Origin: Pseudomonas sp. B21-048
GTDB lineage: Bacteria; Pseudomonadota; Gammaproteobacteria; Pseudomonadales; Pseudomonadaceae
Length of the DNA stretch: 64,000 bases
Reading direction: 5' to 3'
NCBI RefSeq assembly: GCF_024748615.1
Contig: NZ_CP087168.1
Location: 434,001-498,000 of the forward strand
Made by a program: the position numbers and the translations under genes. Positions within the stretch are counted from its first letter, which is position 1; every line of letters begins with the position of its first letter. The notes beneath the pieces are model-generated. The model saw nothing but the letters and a program-made list of their open reading frames with translations. It was not told the origin of the DNA and did not search any database. This document shows, one piece after another, positions 38,405 through 48,472 of the stretch.

Positions 38405-38514
38405 GATCGTTCCCACGCTCTGCGTGGGAATGCATCCCGTGACGCTCTGCGTCACCTAAAACCGGAACGCGGAGCGTCCCCGGCGGCATTCCCACGCGGA
38501 GCGTGGGAATGATC
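38405..38514. repeat. REP doublet, family GATCGTTCCCACGC (copy 5)
   Basis: A 110 bp inverted-repeat element between the convergent rlmJ and msrA genes, starting GATCGTTCCCACGCTCTGCG and ending GAGCGTGGGAATGATC. Confidence 0.9.
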
Positions 38515-38523
38515 GGTGCGCGG

Positions 38524-39171
38524 TTAGATCGGGCAGGTCACGCCTGTACCGCCAATCCCGCAATACCCTTCAGGGTTTTTGGCCAGGTATTGCTGGTGAT
38601 ACGTCTCGGCGAAGTAGAACGTCGGGGCTTCTTCGATTTCGGTGGTGATGGTGCCTTTGCCAGCCTTCGTCAGTTCCGCCTGGAAAACTTTCTCGCTGTT
38701 CTTGGCGGCTGCCAACTGGGCCGGGTTGGTGGCGTAGATCACCGAGCGGTACTGGGTGCCGATGTCATTGCCCTGGCGCATGCCCTGGGTCGGGTTGTGC
38801 AGTTCCCAGAACATCTTCAGCAGCGCTTCGTAGCTGACTTTTGCCGGCTCGTAGACCACCAGCACCACTTCGCTGTGGCCGGTCAGGCCCGAGCAGACTT
38901 CTTCATACGTCGGGTTTGGCGTAAAGCCGCCGGCGTAACCCACCGCCGTACTGACCACGCCTTCGCGCTGCCAGAACTTGCGCTCCGCGCCCCAGAAGCA
39001 GCCCAGGCCGAAGATCGCGAAATCCACGTCCATCGCGAACGGGCCCAGCAGTGGCGCGTCGTGGACGAGGTGTTTTTCCGGCACGGTCATTGGGGTTTCG
39101 CGGCCAGGCAGAGCTTGTTCTTTAGTCGGGAGCACGTTTTTGTTCACCAGAATTTCCGAGCGCAGAACCAT
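38524..39171 (-). CDS. msrA: Peptide methionine-S-sulfoxide reductase A
   Basis: A 215-residue MsrA. The catalytic [13 protein letters not shown] places the nucleophile at Cys58; [11 protein letters not shown] is the substrate-contact region and the resolving Cys lies near the C-terminus ([12 protein letters not shown]). It reduces methionine-(S)-sulfoxide in proteins with electrons from thioredoxin. It lies between rlmJ and dipA, the same order as PA5018-PA5017 in P. aeruginosa. Confidence 0.96.
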   Translation of the reverse strand: MVLRSEILVNKNVLPTKEQALPGRETPMTVPEKHLVHDAPLLGPFAMDVDFAIFGLGCFWGAERKFWQREGVVSTAVGYAGGFTPNPTYEEVCSGLTGHSEVVLVVYEPAKVSYEALLKMFWELHNPTQGMRQGNDIGTQYRSVIYATNPAQLAAAKNSEKVFQAELTKAGKGTITTEIEEAPTFYFAETYHQQYLAKNPEGYCGIGGTGVTCPI

Positions 39172-39269
39172 GATCAGTCCTCTCAGTCAGGTTGAGATGT
39201 AAATACACGGACTGCCAGTGTGCCTAATGCCGGTCAGTTACGCACTACCCCTGTGGGATTGCGGCATGG

Positions 39270-41963
39270 TCAGGCGATTGGGCCACGCGGGTAACGTTTG
39301 AGCTTTTTGATCAGCTCTGCGCCGGGGATCGGCCGGTCGAACAGGTAGCCCTGGCCGACGTCGCAACGGTGGCGCCGCAGGAAAGCGAGCTGCTCGGCCG
39401 TCTCGATGCCTTCAGCCACGACTTTGAGTTTCAGGTTGTGGGCCATGGCAATCACGGCGGAGGTGATTTCCATGTCGTCCTGGTTGTCCGGGATTTCGTG
39501 GATGAAGCTTCGATCGATCTTGATGATGTCGATCGGGAATTTTTTCAAGTAACTGAGCGACGAGTAGCCGGTGCCGAAGTCGTCCATCGCCAGGGTCAGG
39601 CCCAGACGCTTGAGCTGATCGAGCTGCAAGTGGGTGTCTTCGGTGGCTTCCAGCAGCAGCCCCTCCGTTAACTCAAGCTCCAGCAGGTTCGCTGGCAGCT
39701 CTTCTTCCTTGAGGATGTTGGCGATGGACGCCACCAGGTCCGGGTCGGAGAACTGCTTGGGCGACAGGTTGATCGCCACCTGCAGGTTGCCGAGGCCGGC
39801 GGCGGTCAGTTCTTTGCTCATGCGGCAGGCCTGGCGGGCGATCCATTTGCCGATCGGGATGATCAGCCCGGTTTCTTCGGCGACGCTGATGAACTGATCC
39901 GGGCGGATCATGCCCTTTTCCGGATGGTTCCAGCGTAGCAATGCTTCCATCCCCAGCAGGCGACCGCTGCGCAGGCACAGCTTGGGCTGGTAGAACACAT
40001 CCAGCTCGTTCTGGGTCAGGGCGCGGCGCAGGTTGTTCTCGACGAACAGTTTATAGCTGGCCTCGGCATTCAGTGCTTCGGTGAACACCTGAACTTGGTG
40101 TTTGCCGTTGGCCTTGGCCTTGTGCAGCGCCAGGCCGGCGTTGCGCATCAGCGTTTGTGGGTCGCGACCATGCAGCGGCGCGCAGGCCAAGCCCACGGAG
40201 CCGGTGACGCTGATCAACTGGTTATCGACGAACATCGGTTTGTCGAGGGTCGCCAACAATTGGTTGGCAATCTGTTGGCCAGTCGAGAGGTCAGTGTCGT
40301 CCAGCAGCACTGCGAATTCGTTGCTGGCGAAGCGCGCCAGACTGCCGCTCGGGCTCAGGCTGTTGCGCAAGCGTCGCGCCAGGCTGATCAGCAGTTTGTC
40401 GCCGGTCTGGTGGCCGAGGCTGTCGTTGATCCGTTTGAAGTTGTCGATGTCCACCAGCAACAGGCTGATCGGTGTATCGCTGTCTCGGGCGAAGCGTTCA
40501 TCGAGGTTGCGGATGAACGCCGGACGGTTGCCGAGGTTGGTCAGGTTATCGGTGTAGGCCAGGCGTTCGATGCGCTGCTGCGCGAGCTTGGTCTGGGTGA
40601 TGTCTTCGTAGATGCCGATGTAGTGGGTCAGTTCACGGTTGTCGCCGTAGACCTTGGAAATCGACAACTGGCCCCAGTAGGGTTCGAGGTTTTTGCGCCG
40701 GCTCTTGAACTCGCCCTGCCAACTGTTGCTCTTGTCCAGCGCCGACGGCGCGTCGAACAGCAGTTCGCTGAGGTTTTCCAGCGCCGGCAGTTCCGACAGC
40801 CGCTGGCCGTGGACTTCCTCGGTGGTGTACTGGGTGATTGCGGTGAAGCTTGGGTTGACGTATTCCACCACACCATCGCAATTGACCAGCAGAAAGGCGT
40901 TGGCGCTTTGTTCCACCGCACGCTGGAACAGGTGCAGGGCGCTGGTGGCGGTGCGGCGATTGTGGTTGTTGATGACTTGGGCGAACTGATCCGCCAGCTC
41001 GCCGGCAAAGGCGATTTCGTCCGATTGCCAAGCGCGCGTCACACCGATTTGCTCCAGGCAAAGTACGCCGACCACCTGGCCATCGATGCGGATGCTGGCG
41101 TCGAGCATGGCATTGACGTCGCGCGGTCGCAGGCTCGCGGCTATTTCCCGGGTGCGTGGGTCGCGTATGGCGTTGTGGGCGTCGATGGCGCGGCCGGTGT
41201 GCAAGGCGTCCAGATAATCGGGAAAACCACTGGCGTCGATCGGCTCCGGCAGTCGGTGACCACGGCTGACGCGGTGATAGGCCGAGATTGGCGTCAGTAG
41301 CGAGCCGTCGAGGTTCCACAGGCTGGCGCAGTCGACTTCGTAGATGTCGCAGGCGCTGCGGGTGATCAGCTCGGCGGCTTCTTGCAGGGAATTGTTGGTG
41401 CTGTAGCGCTGGCGGGTCAGCAGCAGGATCAGATCTTGCTGGGCGCGTACCCGATCCAGATGCTGCAGTTGTTCCTGTTGGGCGCGTTGATTGAGCTCCA
41501 GCGCTATTTGCAGGCGTGAGTTCTGGGTTTCCAGGTCAAGTACCGGCAGCAGCGGTTCGCCGTCGAACAGACCGTCCACCACCATCAGGTAGCCGCGCAG
41601 CAAGTGTCGATTGTGTTGTTTGTAAGCCTCGCCCAGTTCCAGCAGGCTCAGCACGCCTGCGGCGGTGTGCAAGGTATAGCGGATCAGGTAATGCGGGCTT
41701 TCGGTGAGTTGTTGCTGGATCGCGTCGTGCAGTTGATAGCGCGCCTCGGGCTCCATCAGGCTGGCGTAGGGCGAGCCGACCAGAGCACAGAGTTCCACCG
41801 CCGGCAGGCCAAACTGGCGTTCACAATTGGGATCCAGAAACAGCAGCGCCCAGCTCGGTTCATTCAGCCGTTCGAAACGCAGCATGCCGAGCCGCGAGGG
41901 CACAGGCAATTGCGTCACTACCTCGGCCACCATACGGCTGGCGGCATCGGGTTGGCTCTTCAT
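39270..41963 (-). CDS. dipA: c-di-GMP phosphodiesterase DipA (PAS-GAF-PAS-GGDEF-EAL)
   Basis: An 897-residue sensor protein: an N-terminal PAS-like domain (about 20-140), a GAF domain (about 180-340), a PAS domain (about 345-460), a degenerate GGDEF domain whose active-site loop reads ASNEF (SLARFASNEFAVLL), and an intact EAL domain with MEALLRW, NLSPKQF and DDFGTGYSSLSYL. With a degenerate GGDEF and a full EAL it should hydrolyse c-di-GMP. Length, architecture and position between msrA and aceF match P. aeruginosa PA5017 (DipA), which is needed for biofilm dispersion. No signal peptide is seen, so it is probably cytoplasmic. Confidence 0.92.
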   Translation of the reverse strand: MKSQPDAASRMVAEVVTQLPVPSRLGMLRFERLNEPSWALLFLDPNCERQFGLPAVELCALVGSPYASLMEPEARYQLHDAIQQQLTESPHYLIRYTLHTAAGVLSLLELGEAYKQHNRHLLRGYLMVVDGLFDGEPLLPVLDLETQNSRLQIALELNQRAQQEQLQHLDRVRAQQDLILLLTRQRYSTNNSLQEAAELITRSACDIYEVDCASLWNLDGSLLTPISAYHRVSRGHRLPEPIDASGFPDYLDALHTGRAIDAHNAIRDPRTREIAASLRPRDVNAMLDASIRIDGQVVGVLCLEQIGVTRAWQSDEIAFAGELADQFAQVINNHNRRTATSALHLFQRAVEQSANAFLLVNCDGVVEYVNPSFTAITQYTTEEVHGQRLSELPALENLSELLFDAPSALDKSNSWQGEFKSRRKNLEPYWGQLSISKVYGDNRELTHYIGIYEDITQTKLAQQRIERLAYTDNLTNLGNRPAFIRNLDERFARDSDTPISLLLVDIDNFKRINDSLGHQTGDKLLISLARRLRNSLSPSGSLARFASNEFAVLLDDTDLSTGQQIANQLLATLDKPMFVDNQLISVTGSVGLACAPLHGRDPQTLMRNAGLALHKAKANGKHQVQVFTEALNAEASYKLFVENNLRRALTQNELDVFYQPKLCLRSGRLLGMEALLRWNHPEKGMIRPDQFISVAEETGLIIPIGKWIARQACRMSKELTAAGLGNLQVAINLSPKQFSDPDLVASIANILKEEELPANLLELELTEGLLLEATEDTHLQLDQLKRLGLTLAMDDFGTGYSSLSYLKKFPIDIIKIDRSFIHEIPDNQDDMEITSAVIAMAHNLKLKVVAEGIETAEQLAFLRRHRCDVGQGYLFDRPIPGAELIKKLKRYPRGPIA

Positions 41964-42140
41964 ATGGAGGGAAACTCGCTTCGAATATGCTGATCGCGCC
42001 GGGCTCTCGCCCTCTTTACTGTTGCCTGCGGCAAGGTTGCATCATTGCAACACCGACTGACAAGAGAATGAAGGCCAAGTGCTATAAGAATATGTCGGCC
42101 GGCGTGAAGAATTCTCCAGCGAGGGGGCCGAAAGTAATCA

Positions 42141-42180
42141 AAAGATCGCAGCCTTCGGTAGCTCCAAGGCTGCGATCTTT
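42141..42180 (-). terminator. Hairpin downstream of the PhoD-like gene
   Basis: A perfect 15 bp stem (42141-42155 with 42166-42180, outer sequence AAAGATCGCAGCCTT) around a 10 nt loop. On the minus strand it ends in TTT, so it can act as an intrinsic terminator 6 bp after the PhoD-like gene. The sequence also resembles a GATCGCAGCCTTCGG-type REP element common in this genus. Confidence 0.65.
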
Positions 42181-42186
42181 TCGGGA

Positions 42187-43594
42187 TCAACGCAATTTGA
42201 TGCTTACCGACTGCAATGGCTTGCCATCCCGATCGTGGTAATTGACGCGAACCCGTTCAGCATCGACGACCAGATGCGCGAAATTATCCTGGCTGATCAC
42301 TTCACTGGTCAGCTCATGCCGATAATCTCCGGCGGCTGTTCGGGCCAACGCTTGGTCGAGAATGAACGTGGATGCCTTGGCGTACGGCAGCAGTTTGCTG
42401 TTGCACAGGGGTGAAGACACGATGGTATGAACCTCGAAGTCTGGATTCTCGCTGTGGGTCAGGCGACTGGTCAGCGAGCCGTGGACATCGCCGGAAATGA
42501 AGAAGACGTTCTTGATGCCGTACGTACGAATCGTCTCCAGCAGCCGTAGCCGTTGTTCCGGGAAGGCTTTCCAGGCGTCATCGCCGTTAAGTTTTCGGTC
42601 GGGATAGAACATGACGCTGGTGATCACGAATTTGACCCGGGCCGGGCTGTTGATCAGCCATTTGAGCAGCGCCTGTTCCTGCTCTTCGTCGAGGATGCGC
42701 CGGTCACGGGTCGACAGATTGCGTCGGGTTCGGCTGTCGGTGATAAACCATTCGATATCGCCCTCGGCGAATGAATACCAATACCGTTCGAGTTGTTTGC
42801 TTACTTGTCCATTGGCAAGCAGTTCATGTGCGGGACTGTGGCTCGCTTGATATAACTCATACGCCGCCATGGCGTTTTTGTATAAGTAAGCATCAGCCTT
42901 GTTTTTATTGGCGGGCCAGTTGTCTTCAATTTCATGGTCGTCGAGGATCATATAAGTCGGCACGCCGGACATTAACTTTGAGATATGAGGCTGCGAAAAG
43001 GCCGTGCGGTATTTGCTGAGGATGTCCTTGTATTCCCGGTCGGGGGCCACGAGGTTCAGGTCATCGACATAGATCTGATCGCCGGTCATCAGCATGGCGC
43101 TGATGGGGGGGCTCGGCGTGTTCGGCCAGGCTTGTGATCGAGGCAAAGATCCTGTCGCCCAAATGCGGGGCCGACGCAATGCCGGCGGTCATGCGCAGGT
43201 AACGACATGAACCGATCACATAGGCCCGTGGCTGGGTGGCTTTACTGGACTGCGTGCGAAAGCGATAGATCTCGCGCGGCCATTGCAGCGGCAGCTCCTG
43301 AACCGACTCAATGGTATGCACCGGGTTCATGGGGCTGAACCAGCCGGCCTGGTATTCATAGTCGGTGTCGGTGGCTAGATTGTTGAGTGCAATCACATCG
43401 GACATGTCACGCACGTTTGACAACTTTGCAAACAGGCCTTTGGACCAGTCTGCCTCGCCCGTGCGTCGATAACGGATGCCGGCAAATACCAAGGCGTCAT
43501 TCTGTGGTTCACCGCGCAAGAAAATACGGGCATGGTTAGTTGTGGTAAGGCCAATAATCGGGCCGACAGTCGGTTTGAACATATTCGAATCCAT
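42187..43594 (-). pseudogene. PhoD-like metallophosphatase gene with a +1 frameshift in a G7 run
   Basis: The 5' part (43594 down to about 43105) encodes the N-terminal beta domain (VGPIIGLTTTNHARIFLRG to GSCRYLRMTAGIASAPHLGD). The 3' part in another frame continues with the metal-binding MLMTGDQIYVDDL, YMILDDHEIEDNW and FFISGDVHGSLTSRL. The two join perfectly if the run of seven G at 43105-43111 (seven C in the coding strand) is read as six: HAEPP then ISAMLMTGDQ. As written, the 5' frame stops at 43061, after 177 residues. No signal peptide is evident. This could be a true pseudogene, a phase-variable switch, or a sequencing error in the homopolymer. Start ATG 43594 or 43582. Confidence 0.85.
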
Positions 43595-43763
43595 TCGAAG
43601 TAATGCTAACTAAGCAGATTAAGTAGTTGAAGTTTTCATTGGAAAGCTTCGCCACTAAGCCTAGTTATTGACGCGCTAAAAATATCAGGCGGAAGTGGAC
43701 TTGAGTTGTAGGCGGCGTAAGCCATTGATGTAGGAATAAAGTGTGGAGAGGATTCTTCAGGTC

Positions 43764-43791
43764 AAAAAAAGCCCCGCCAAATTGGCGGGGT
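43764..43791 (-). terminator. Intrinsic terminator downstream of aceF
   Basis: On the minus strand a 9 bp stem (CCCCGCCAA/TTGGCGGGG, 43772-43780 with 43782-43790) is followed by seven T (43764-43770). A second hairpin, GGCCCTCC/GGAGGGCC at 43833-43840 and 43847-43854, lies between it and the aceF stop codon. Confidence 0.9.
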
Positions 43792-43862
43792 TGAGGTACG
43801 AGCGTGGCGCTCGGAAAACATGGAACGCGACTGGCCCTCCGGTCAAGGAGGGCCGGCCGGTG

Positions 43863-45815
43863 TTACAGCAGGATGGTGCGGATGTCCGCCAGCAGGTCGC
43901 TCAGACGCTTGGTGAAGCGTGCAGCAGCGGCGCCGTTGATCACACGGTGATCGTAGGACAGCGACAGCGGCAGCATCAGTTTCGGCTGGAAGGCTTTGCC
44001 GTCCCAGACTGGCTGAATGGTTGCCTTGGATACACCGAGGATCGCCACTTCCGGCGCGTTGACGATCGGCGTGAAGCCGGTGCCGCCAATGTGGCCGAGG
44101 CTGGAAATGGTGAAGCAGGCGCCTTGCATGTCGTCAGCGGTGAGCTTTTTGTCGCGGGCTTTGGCGGCCAGCGCAGCGGCTTCGGCTGCCAGTTGCAACA
44201 GGCTCTTCTGGTCGACGTTCTTGATGACCGGTACCAGCAGGCCTTCAGGGGTGTCGACGGCGAAGCCGATATTCACGTACTTCTTGCGGATGATTGCCTT
44301 GCCGCTTGGCGCCAGCGAACTGTTGAAGTCCGGCAGTTCCTTGAGCAGGTGCGCGCACGACTTGAGCAGCAGCGGCAGGATGGTCAGCTTGACGCCAGCC
44401 TTCTCTGCAACGGCTTTCTGAGCGTTGCGGAACGCTTCCAGGTCGGTGATATCAGCCGAATCGAACTGAGTCACGTGCGGAATGTTCAGCCAGCTGCGGT
44501 GCAGGCTCGACGCGCCGATTTGCATCAGGCGGGTCATCGGCACTTCTTCGGTTTCACCGAAGCGGCTGAAGTCCACGACCGGAATCGGCGGGATACCCGC
44601 GCCGCCGGTAGCGCCAGCGGCTGGTGCTTCCTTGGCCTTCTGCATCATGGCTTTGACGTAAACCTGCACGTCTTCTTTCAGCACACGACCGTGCGGGCCG
44701 CTAGGGCTGACCGCGCTCAGCTCGACGCCGAATTCGCGGGCCAACTGACGTACCGCGGGGCCGGCGTGAACCTTGGCGCCAGGCTTGGCGGGAGCAGCGG
44801 CCGGGGCAGCTGCAGGTGCGGCCGCTGCCTGAGCAGCAGGTGCTGCGGCAGGAGCGCTCGGAGCAGCAGCGGCTGGTGCCGCAGCCGCAGCAGGTGCCGC
44901 GCCTTTGACTTTCAGCTTCAGGATCAGGTCGCCAGTACCGACTTCGTCATCCAGCTTGATGGCAATGCTTTCCACCACGCCAGCGGCAGGCGATGGAATT
45001 TCCATGCTCGCCTTGTCGGATTCCAGAGTGATCAGCGACTGGTCGGCGGTGACGGTGTCGCCTGCCTTGACCAGCACTTCGATGATCTTGGCTTTGCCCG
45101 ACGAACCGATGTCCGGGACGTGAATGTCCTGAACGCTGTCGGCCACCGGTGCAGCTGGAGCGGCTGCCGGAGCAGGCGCAGCAGCCGGCGCTGGAGCAGC
45201 AGCCTGGGCCGGAGCGGCAGCAACAGGCGCAGCAGCACCCGCCACTTCCAGATCCAGAATCAGATCGCCAGTGCCGACTTCGTCGTTGAGCTTGACGCTG
45301 ATGGCCTTGACCACGCCAGCGGCAGGCGATGGAATTTCCATGCTGGCCTTGTCGGATTCCAGGGTGATCAGCGACTGATCAGCCTCGACGGTATCGCCGA
45401 CCTTGACCTGGATCTCGATGATCTGGGCCTTGCCCGACGAACCGATGTCCGGCACGTGCACTTGCTGAACGCTGGCAGCAGCAGGCGCGGCAGCTGGAGC
45501 AGCCGGCGCTTTCGCGGCAGCCGGTGCAGCTTCAGCCTTGGCAGCCGACGCAGCGGCAGCTGCAGGGGCTGGCGCAGCAGCACCTTCGACTTCCAGCTCC
45601 AGCAGTTCGTCGCCTTCTTTCAGGCGGTCGCCCAGCTTCACTTTCAGGCTCTTGACGATACCGGTCTTCGGCGCAGGCACTTCCATGCTCGCCTTGTCCG
45701 ACTCAAGGGTCAGGATGCTCTGATCGGCTTCGATACGGTCGCCGACCTTTACAAACAGTTCAATTACTTCACCTTCACCGCTGCCGATGTCAGGTACGTG
45801 AATGAGTTCGCTCAC
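43863..45815 (-). CDS. aceF: Dihydrolipoyl acetyltransferase, pyruvate dehydrogenase E2
   Basis: A 650-residue E2 with three tandem lipoyl domains, each with the lipoylated Lys in LESDKASME (first at Lys41), joined by long Ala/Pro linkers. Next come a peripheral-subunit-binding domain (AGPAVRQLAREFGVELSAV) and the C-terminal catalytic domain with SYDHRVINGAAAARF (His-Asp catalytic pair). It transfers acetyl groups to CoA in the cytoplasmic pyruvate dehydrogenase complex. Translation starts at GTG 45815, 11 bp after the aceE stop codon. Confidence 0.97.
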   Translation of the reverse strand: MSELIHVPDIGSGEGEVIELFVKVGDRIEADQSILTLESDKASMEVPAPKTGIVKSLKVKLGDRLKEGDELLELEVEGAAAPAPAAAAASAAKAEAAPAAAKAPAAPAAAPAAASVQQVHVPDIGSSGKAQIIEIQVKVGDTVEADQSLITLESDKASMEIPSPAAGVVKAISVKLNDEVGTGDLILDLEVAGAAAPVAAAPAQAAAPAPAAAPAPAAAPAAPVADSVQDIHVPDIGSSGKAKIIEVLVKAGDTVTADQSLITLESDKASMEIPSPAAGVVESIAIKLDDEVGTGDLILKLKVKGAAPAAAAAPAAAAPSAPAAAPAAQAAAAPAAAPAAAPAKPGAKVHAGPAVRQLAREFGVELSAVSPSGPHGRVLKEDVQVYVKAMMQKAKEAPAAGATGGAGIPPIPVVDFSRFGETEEVPMTRLMQIGASSLHRSWLNIPHVTQFDSADITDLEAFRNAQKAVAEKAGVKLTILPLLLKSCAHLLKELPDFNSSLAPSGKAIIRKKYVNIGFAVDTPEGLLVPVIKNVDQKSLLQLAAEAAALAAKARDKKLTADDMQGACFTISSLGHIGGTGFTPIVNAPEVAILGVSKATIQPVWDGKAFQPKLMLPLSLSYDHRVINGAAAARFTKRLSDLLADIRTILL

Positions 45816-45826
45816 AGAATGTCTCC

Positions 45827-48472
45827 TCAGCAGTCCAGTGGGTTGCGTTTTTCCGGGTTGATGCCGAACTTGGCGATGGCTTCGGCCACCACTTTAGGTT
45901 CGATGTCACCACGGTCAGCCAAAGCTTCCAGGGCTGCCAACACCACGAAATGACGATCGACTTCGAAGAAGTGACGCAGCTTCTTGCGGCTGTCACTGCG
46001 GCCGAAACCATCGGTGCCCAGGACTTTGAATTCCTTGGACGGGACCCACTGACGAATTTGCTCAGCGAACAGCTTCATGTAGTCGGTAGACGCGATGACC
46101 GGACCTTTACGGCCGTTCAGGCACTCTTCGACGTAGCTCAGTTTAGGCTTCTGGCCTGGGTGCAGACGGTTGGTGCGCTCGACGGCCAGGCCATCGCGAC
46201 GCAGTTCGTTGAAGCTGGTAACGCTCCACACGTCAGCGCCGACGTTGAACTCTTCACGCAGGATCTTCGCCGCTTCACGGACTTCACGCAGGATGGTGCC
46301 GGAGCCCATCAGCTGAACGTGGTGCGCCGCTTCGCGGGTGTCTTCCTCGAGCAGGTACATGCCCTTGATGATGCCTTCTTCGGCACCGGCCGGCATGGCT
46401 GGTTGCTGGTAGGACTCGTTCATCACGGTGATGTAGTAGAAAACGTCCTGCTGCTCTTCGGTCATCTTCTTCATGCCGTCCTGAATGATCACCGCCAGCT
46501 CGTAGCCGTAGGTTGGATCAAAGGTGCGGCAGTTCGGGATGGTGGCAGCCAGGATGTGGCTGTGACCGTCTTCGTGTTGCAGGCCTTCGCCGTTCAACGT
46601 GGTCCGGCCGGCGGTGCCGCCGATCAGGAAGCCACGGGTGCGGCTGTCGCCAGCGGCCCAGGCCAGGTCGCCGATGCGCTGGAAGCCGAACATCGAGTAG
46701 AAGATGTAGAACGGCAGCATTGGCTGGTTGTGGCTGGAGTACGAAGTACCGGCAGCAATGAAGGAGCTCATGGCGCCCGCTTCGTTGATGCCTTCTTCGA
46801 GGATCTGGCCCTTCTTGTCTTCTTTGTAGAACATCACCTGGTCTTTATCGACTGGCTCGTAGAGCTGGCCGACGGACGAGTAGATGCCCAGCTGACGGAA
46901 CATGCCTTCCATACCGAAGGTACGGGCTTCGTCCGGGATGATCGGAACGATGCGTGGGCCGATGTCCTTGTCCTTGACCAGTTGCGCGAGGATCCGCACG
47001 AAGGCCATGGTGGTAGAGATTTCACGGTCGCCCGAGCCGTCCAGGATTGCCTTGAGGGTATCCAGCGGTGGTGTCGGGATGTCGAAGCTTTTGGCACGGC
47101 GCTGTGGCACGAAACCGCCCAGTGCAGTGCGGCGCTCGCTCAGGTAACGAGCTTCAGCACTGTTTGGTTCCGGCTTGAAGAACGGCAGGTTTTCCAGCTC
47201 TTCGTCTTTGACCGGAATGTCGAAACGATCACGGAACAACTTCAGGCTGTCGACATCGACTTTCTTGGTGTTGTGCGCAGTGTTTTTCGCTTCGCCGGCA
47301 CCGGTGCCATAACCTTTGATGGTCTTGGCCAGGATAACGGTCGGTTGTTCTTTGTGGTTGACCGCTTCGTGGTACGCCGCGTAGACCTTGTACGGGTCGT
47401 GGCCGCCACGGTTGAGTTTCCAGATTTCGTCGTCGGACAGGTCTGCAACCATCGCCTTGAGTTCAGGCGTGTTGAAGAAGTGTTCACGCACGAACGCGCC
47501 GTCTTTGGCTTTGTAGTTCTGGTACTCGCCGTCGATGACTTCGTCCATGCGACGTTGCAGGATGCCGTCGACGTCCTTGGCCAGCAGTGGGTCCCAGAAA
47601 CGGCCCCAGATGACTTTGGTCACGTTCCACTGAGCACCGCGGAACACGCCTTCGAGTTCCTGGATAATCTTGCCGTTGCCGCGAACCGGGCCATCAAGGC
47701 GCTGCAGGTTGCAGTTAATGACGAAGATCAGGTTGTCGAGCTTCTCGCGGCCAGCCAGGGAGATGGCACCCAGGGATTCCGGCTCGTCGCACTCGCCGTC
47801 GCCCAGGAAACACCAGACTTTTTGCTTGCCTTGCGGGATGAAACCACGGGCTTCCAGGTACTTCATGAAGCGTGCCTGGTAGATCGCCTGGATCGGGCCC
47901 AGCCCCATGGATACGGTCGGGAACTGCCAGAAGTCAGGCATCAGCCAAGGGTGCGGATAGGACGACAGGCCCTGACCGTCCACTTCCTGGCGGAAGTTGT
48001 TCATCTGGTCTTCGGTGATGCGGCCTTCCATGAATGCGCGGGCGTAAACGCCTGGCGAGGTGTGGCCCTGGAAGTAGATCAGGTCGCCGCCGTGCTCGTC
48101 GGTCGGGGCCTGGAAGAAGTAGTTGAAGCCGATGTCATACAGGGTCGCACTGGAAGCGAAGCTGGAGATGTGACCGCCGAGGTCAGAATCTCTCAGGTTC
48201 GTACGCATTACCATGGCCATCGCGTTCCAGCGAACCAACGAGCGAATGCGGCGTTCCATGAACAGGTCGCCAGGCATGCGTGCTTCGTGGGTAACGGGAA
48301 TCGTGTTGCGGTAAGGCGTGGTGATGGCGTAAGGGAGCTGCGAACCGCTGCGGGTTGCGAGTTCGCCCATACGGGTCATCAGATAATGAGCACGGTCTTC
48401 GCCTTCTTTGTCGAGAACCGATTCCAGGGCGTCCAGCCATTCCTGGGTTTCGACGGGATCGAGGTCTTGCAT
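45827..48472 (-). CDS. aceE: Pyruvate dehydrogenase E1 component
   Basis: An 881-residue homodimeric E1 (E. coli 887). Thiamine-diphosphate binding motif GDGECDEPESLGAISLAGREKLDNLIFVINCN is visible (about 230-262), as are GHTSPGVYARAF and the C-terminal transketolase-like region GTDGFGRSDSRKKLRHFFEVDRH. ATG 48472 is chosen because GGAG lies about 9 nt upstream and the protein then begins MQDLDPVETQEWLDALESV as expected for the family; the open frame runs far further upstream without a conserved start. It forms an operon with aceF and is divergent from glnE. Confidence 0.97.
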   Translation of the reverse strand: MQDLDPVETQEWLDALESVLDKEGEDRAHYLMTRMGELATRSGSQLPYAITTPYRNTIPVTHEARMPGDLFMERRIRSLVRWNAMAMVMRTNLRDSDLGGHISSFASSATLYDIGFNYFFQAPTDEHGGDLIYFQGHTSPGVYARAFMEGRITEDQMNNFRQEVDGQGLSSYPHPWLMPDFWQFPTVSMGLGPIQAIYQARFMKYLEARGFIPQGKQKVWCFLGDGECDEPESLGAISLAGREKLDNLIFVINCNLQRLDGPVRGNGKIIQELEGVFRGAQWNVTKVIWGRFWDPLLAKDVDGILQRRMDEVIDGEYQNYKAKDGAFVREHFFNTPELKAMVADLSDDEIWKLNRGGHDPYKVYAAYHEAVNHKEQPTVILAKTIKGYGTGAGEAKNTAHNTKKVDVDSLKLFRDRFDIPVKDEELENLPFFKPEPNSAEARYLSERRTALGGFVPQRRAKSFDIPTPPLDTLKAILDGSGDREISTTMAFVRILAQLVKDKDIGPRIVPIIPDEARTFGMEGMFRQLGIYSSVGQLYEPVDKDQVMFYKEDKKGQILEEGINEAGAMSSFIAAGTSYSSHNQPMLPFYIFYSMFGFQRIGDLAWAAGDSRTRGFLIGGTAGRTTLNGEGLQHEDGHSHILAATIPNCRTFDPTYGYELAVIIQDGMKKMTEEQQDVFYYITVMNESYQQPAMPAGAEEGIIKGMYLLEEDTREAAHHVQLMGSGTILREVREAAKILREEFNVGADVWSVTSFNELRRDGLAVERTNRLHPGQKPKLSYVEECLNGRKGPVIASTDYMKLFAEQIRQWVPSKEFKVLGTDGFGRSDSRKKLRHFFEVDRHFVVLAALEALADRGDIEPKVVAEAIAKFGINPEKRNPLDC

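Noticed and set aside
43863..45815. Repetitive segment that could be a minisatellite
   Set aside because: The repeats are the three lipoyl domains and Ala-rich linkers of aceF, so the coding function explains them.
43743..45953. 736-codon open frame antisense to aceF
   Set aside because: Arises from the Ala/Pro-rich linkers and lipoyl repeats of aceF; it starts inside the aceF terminator.
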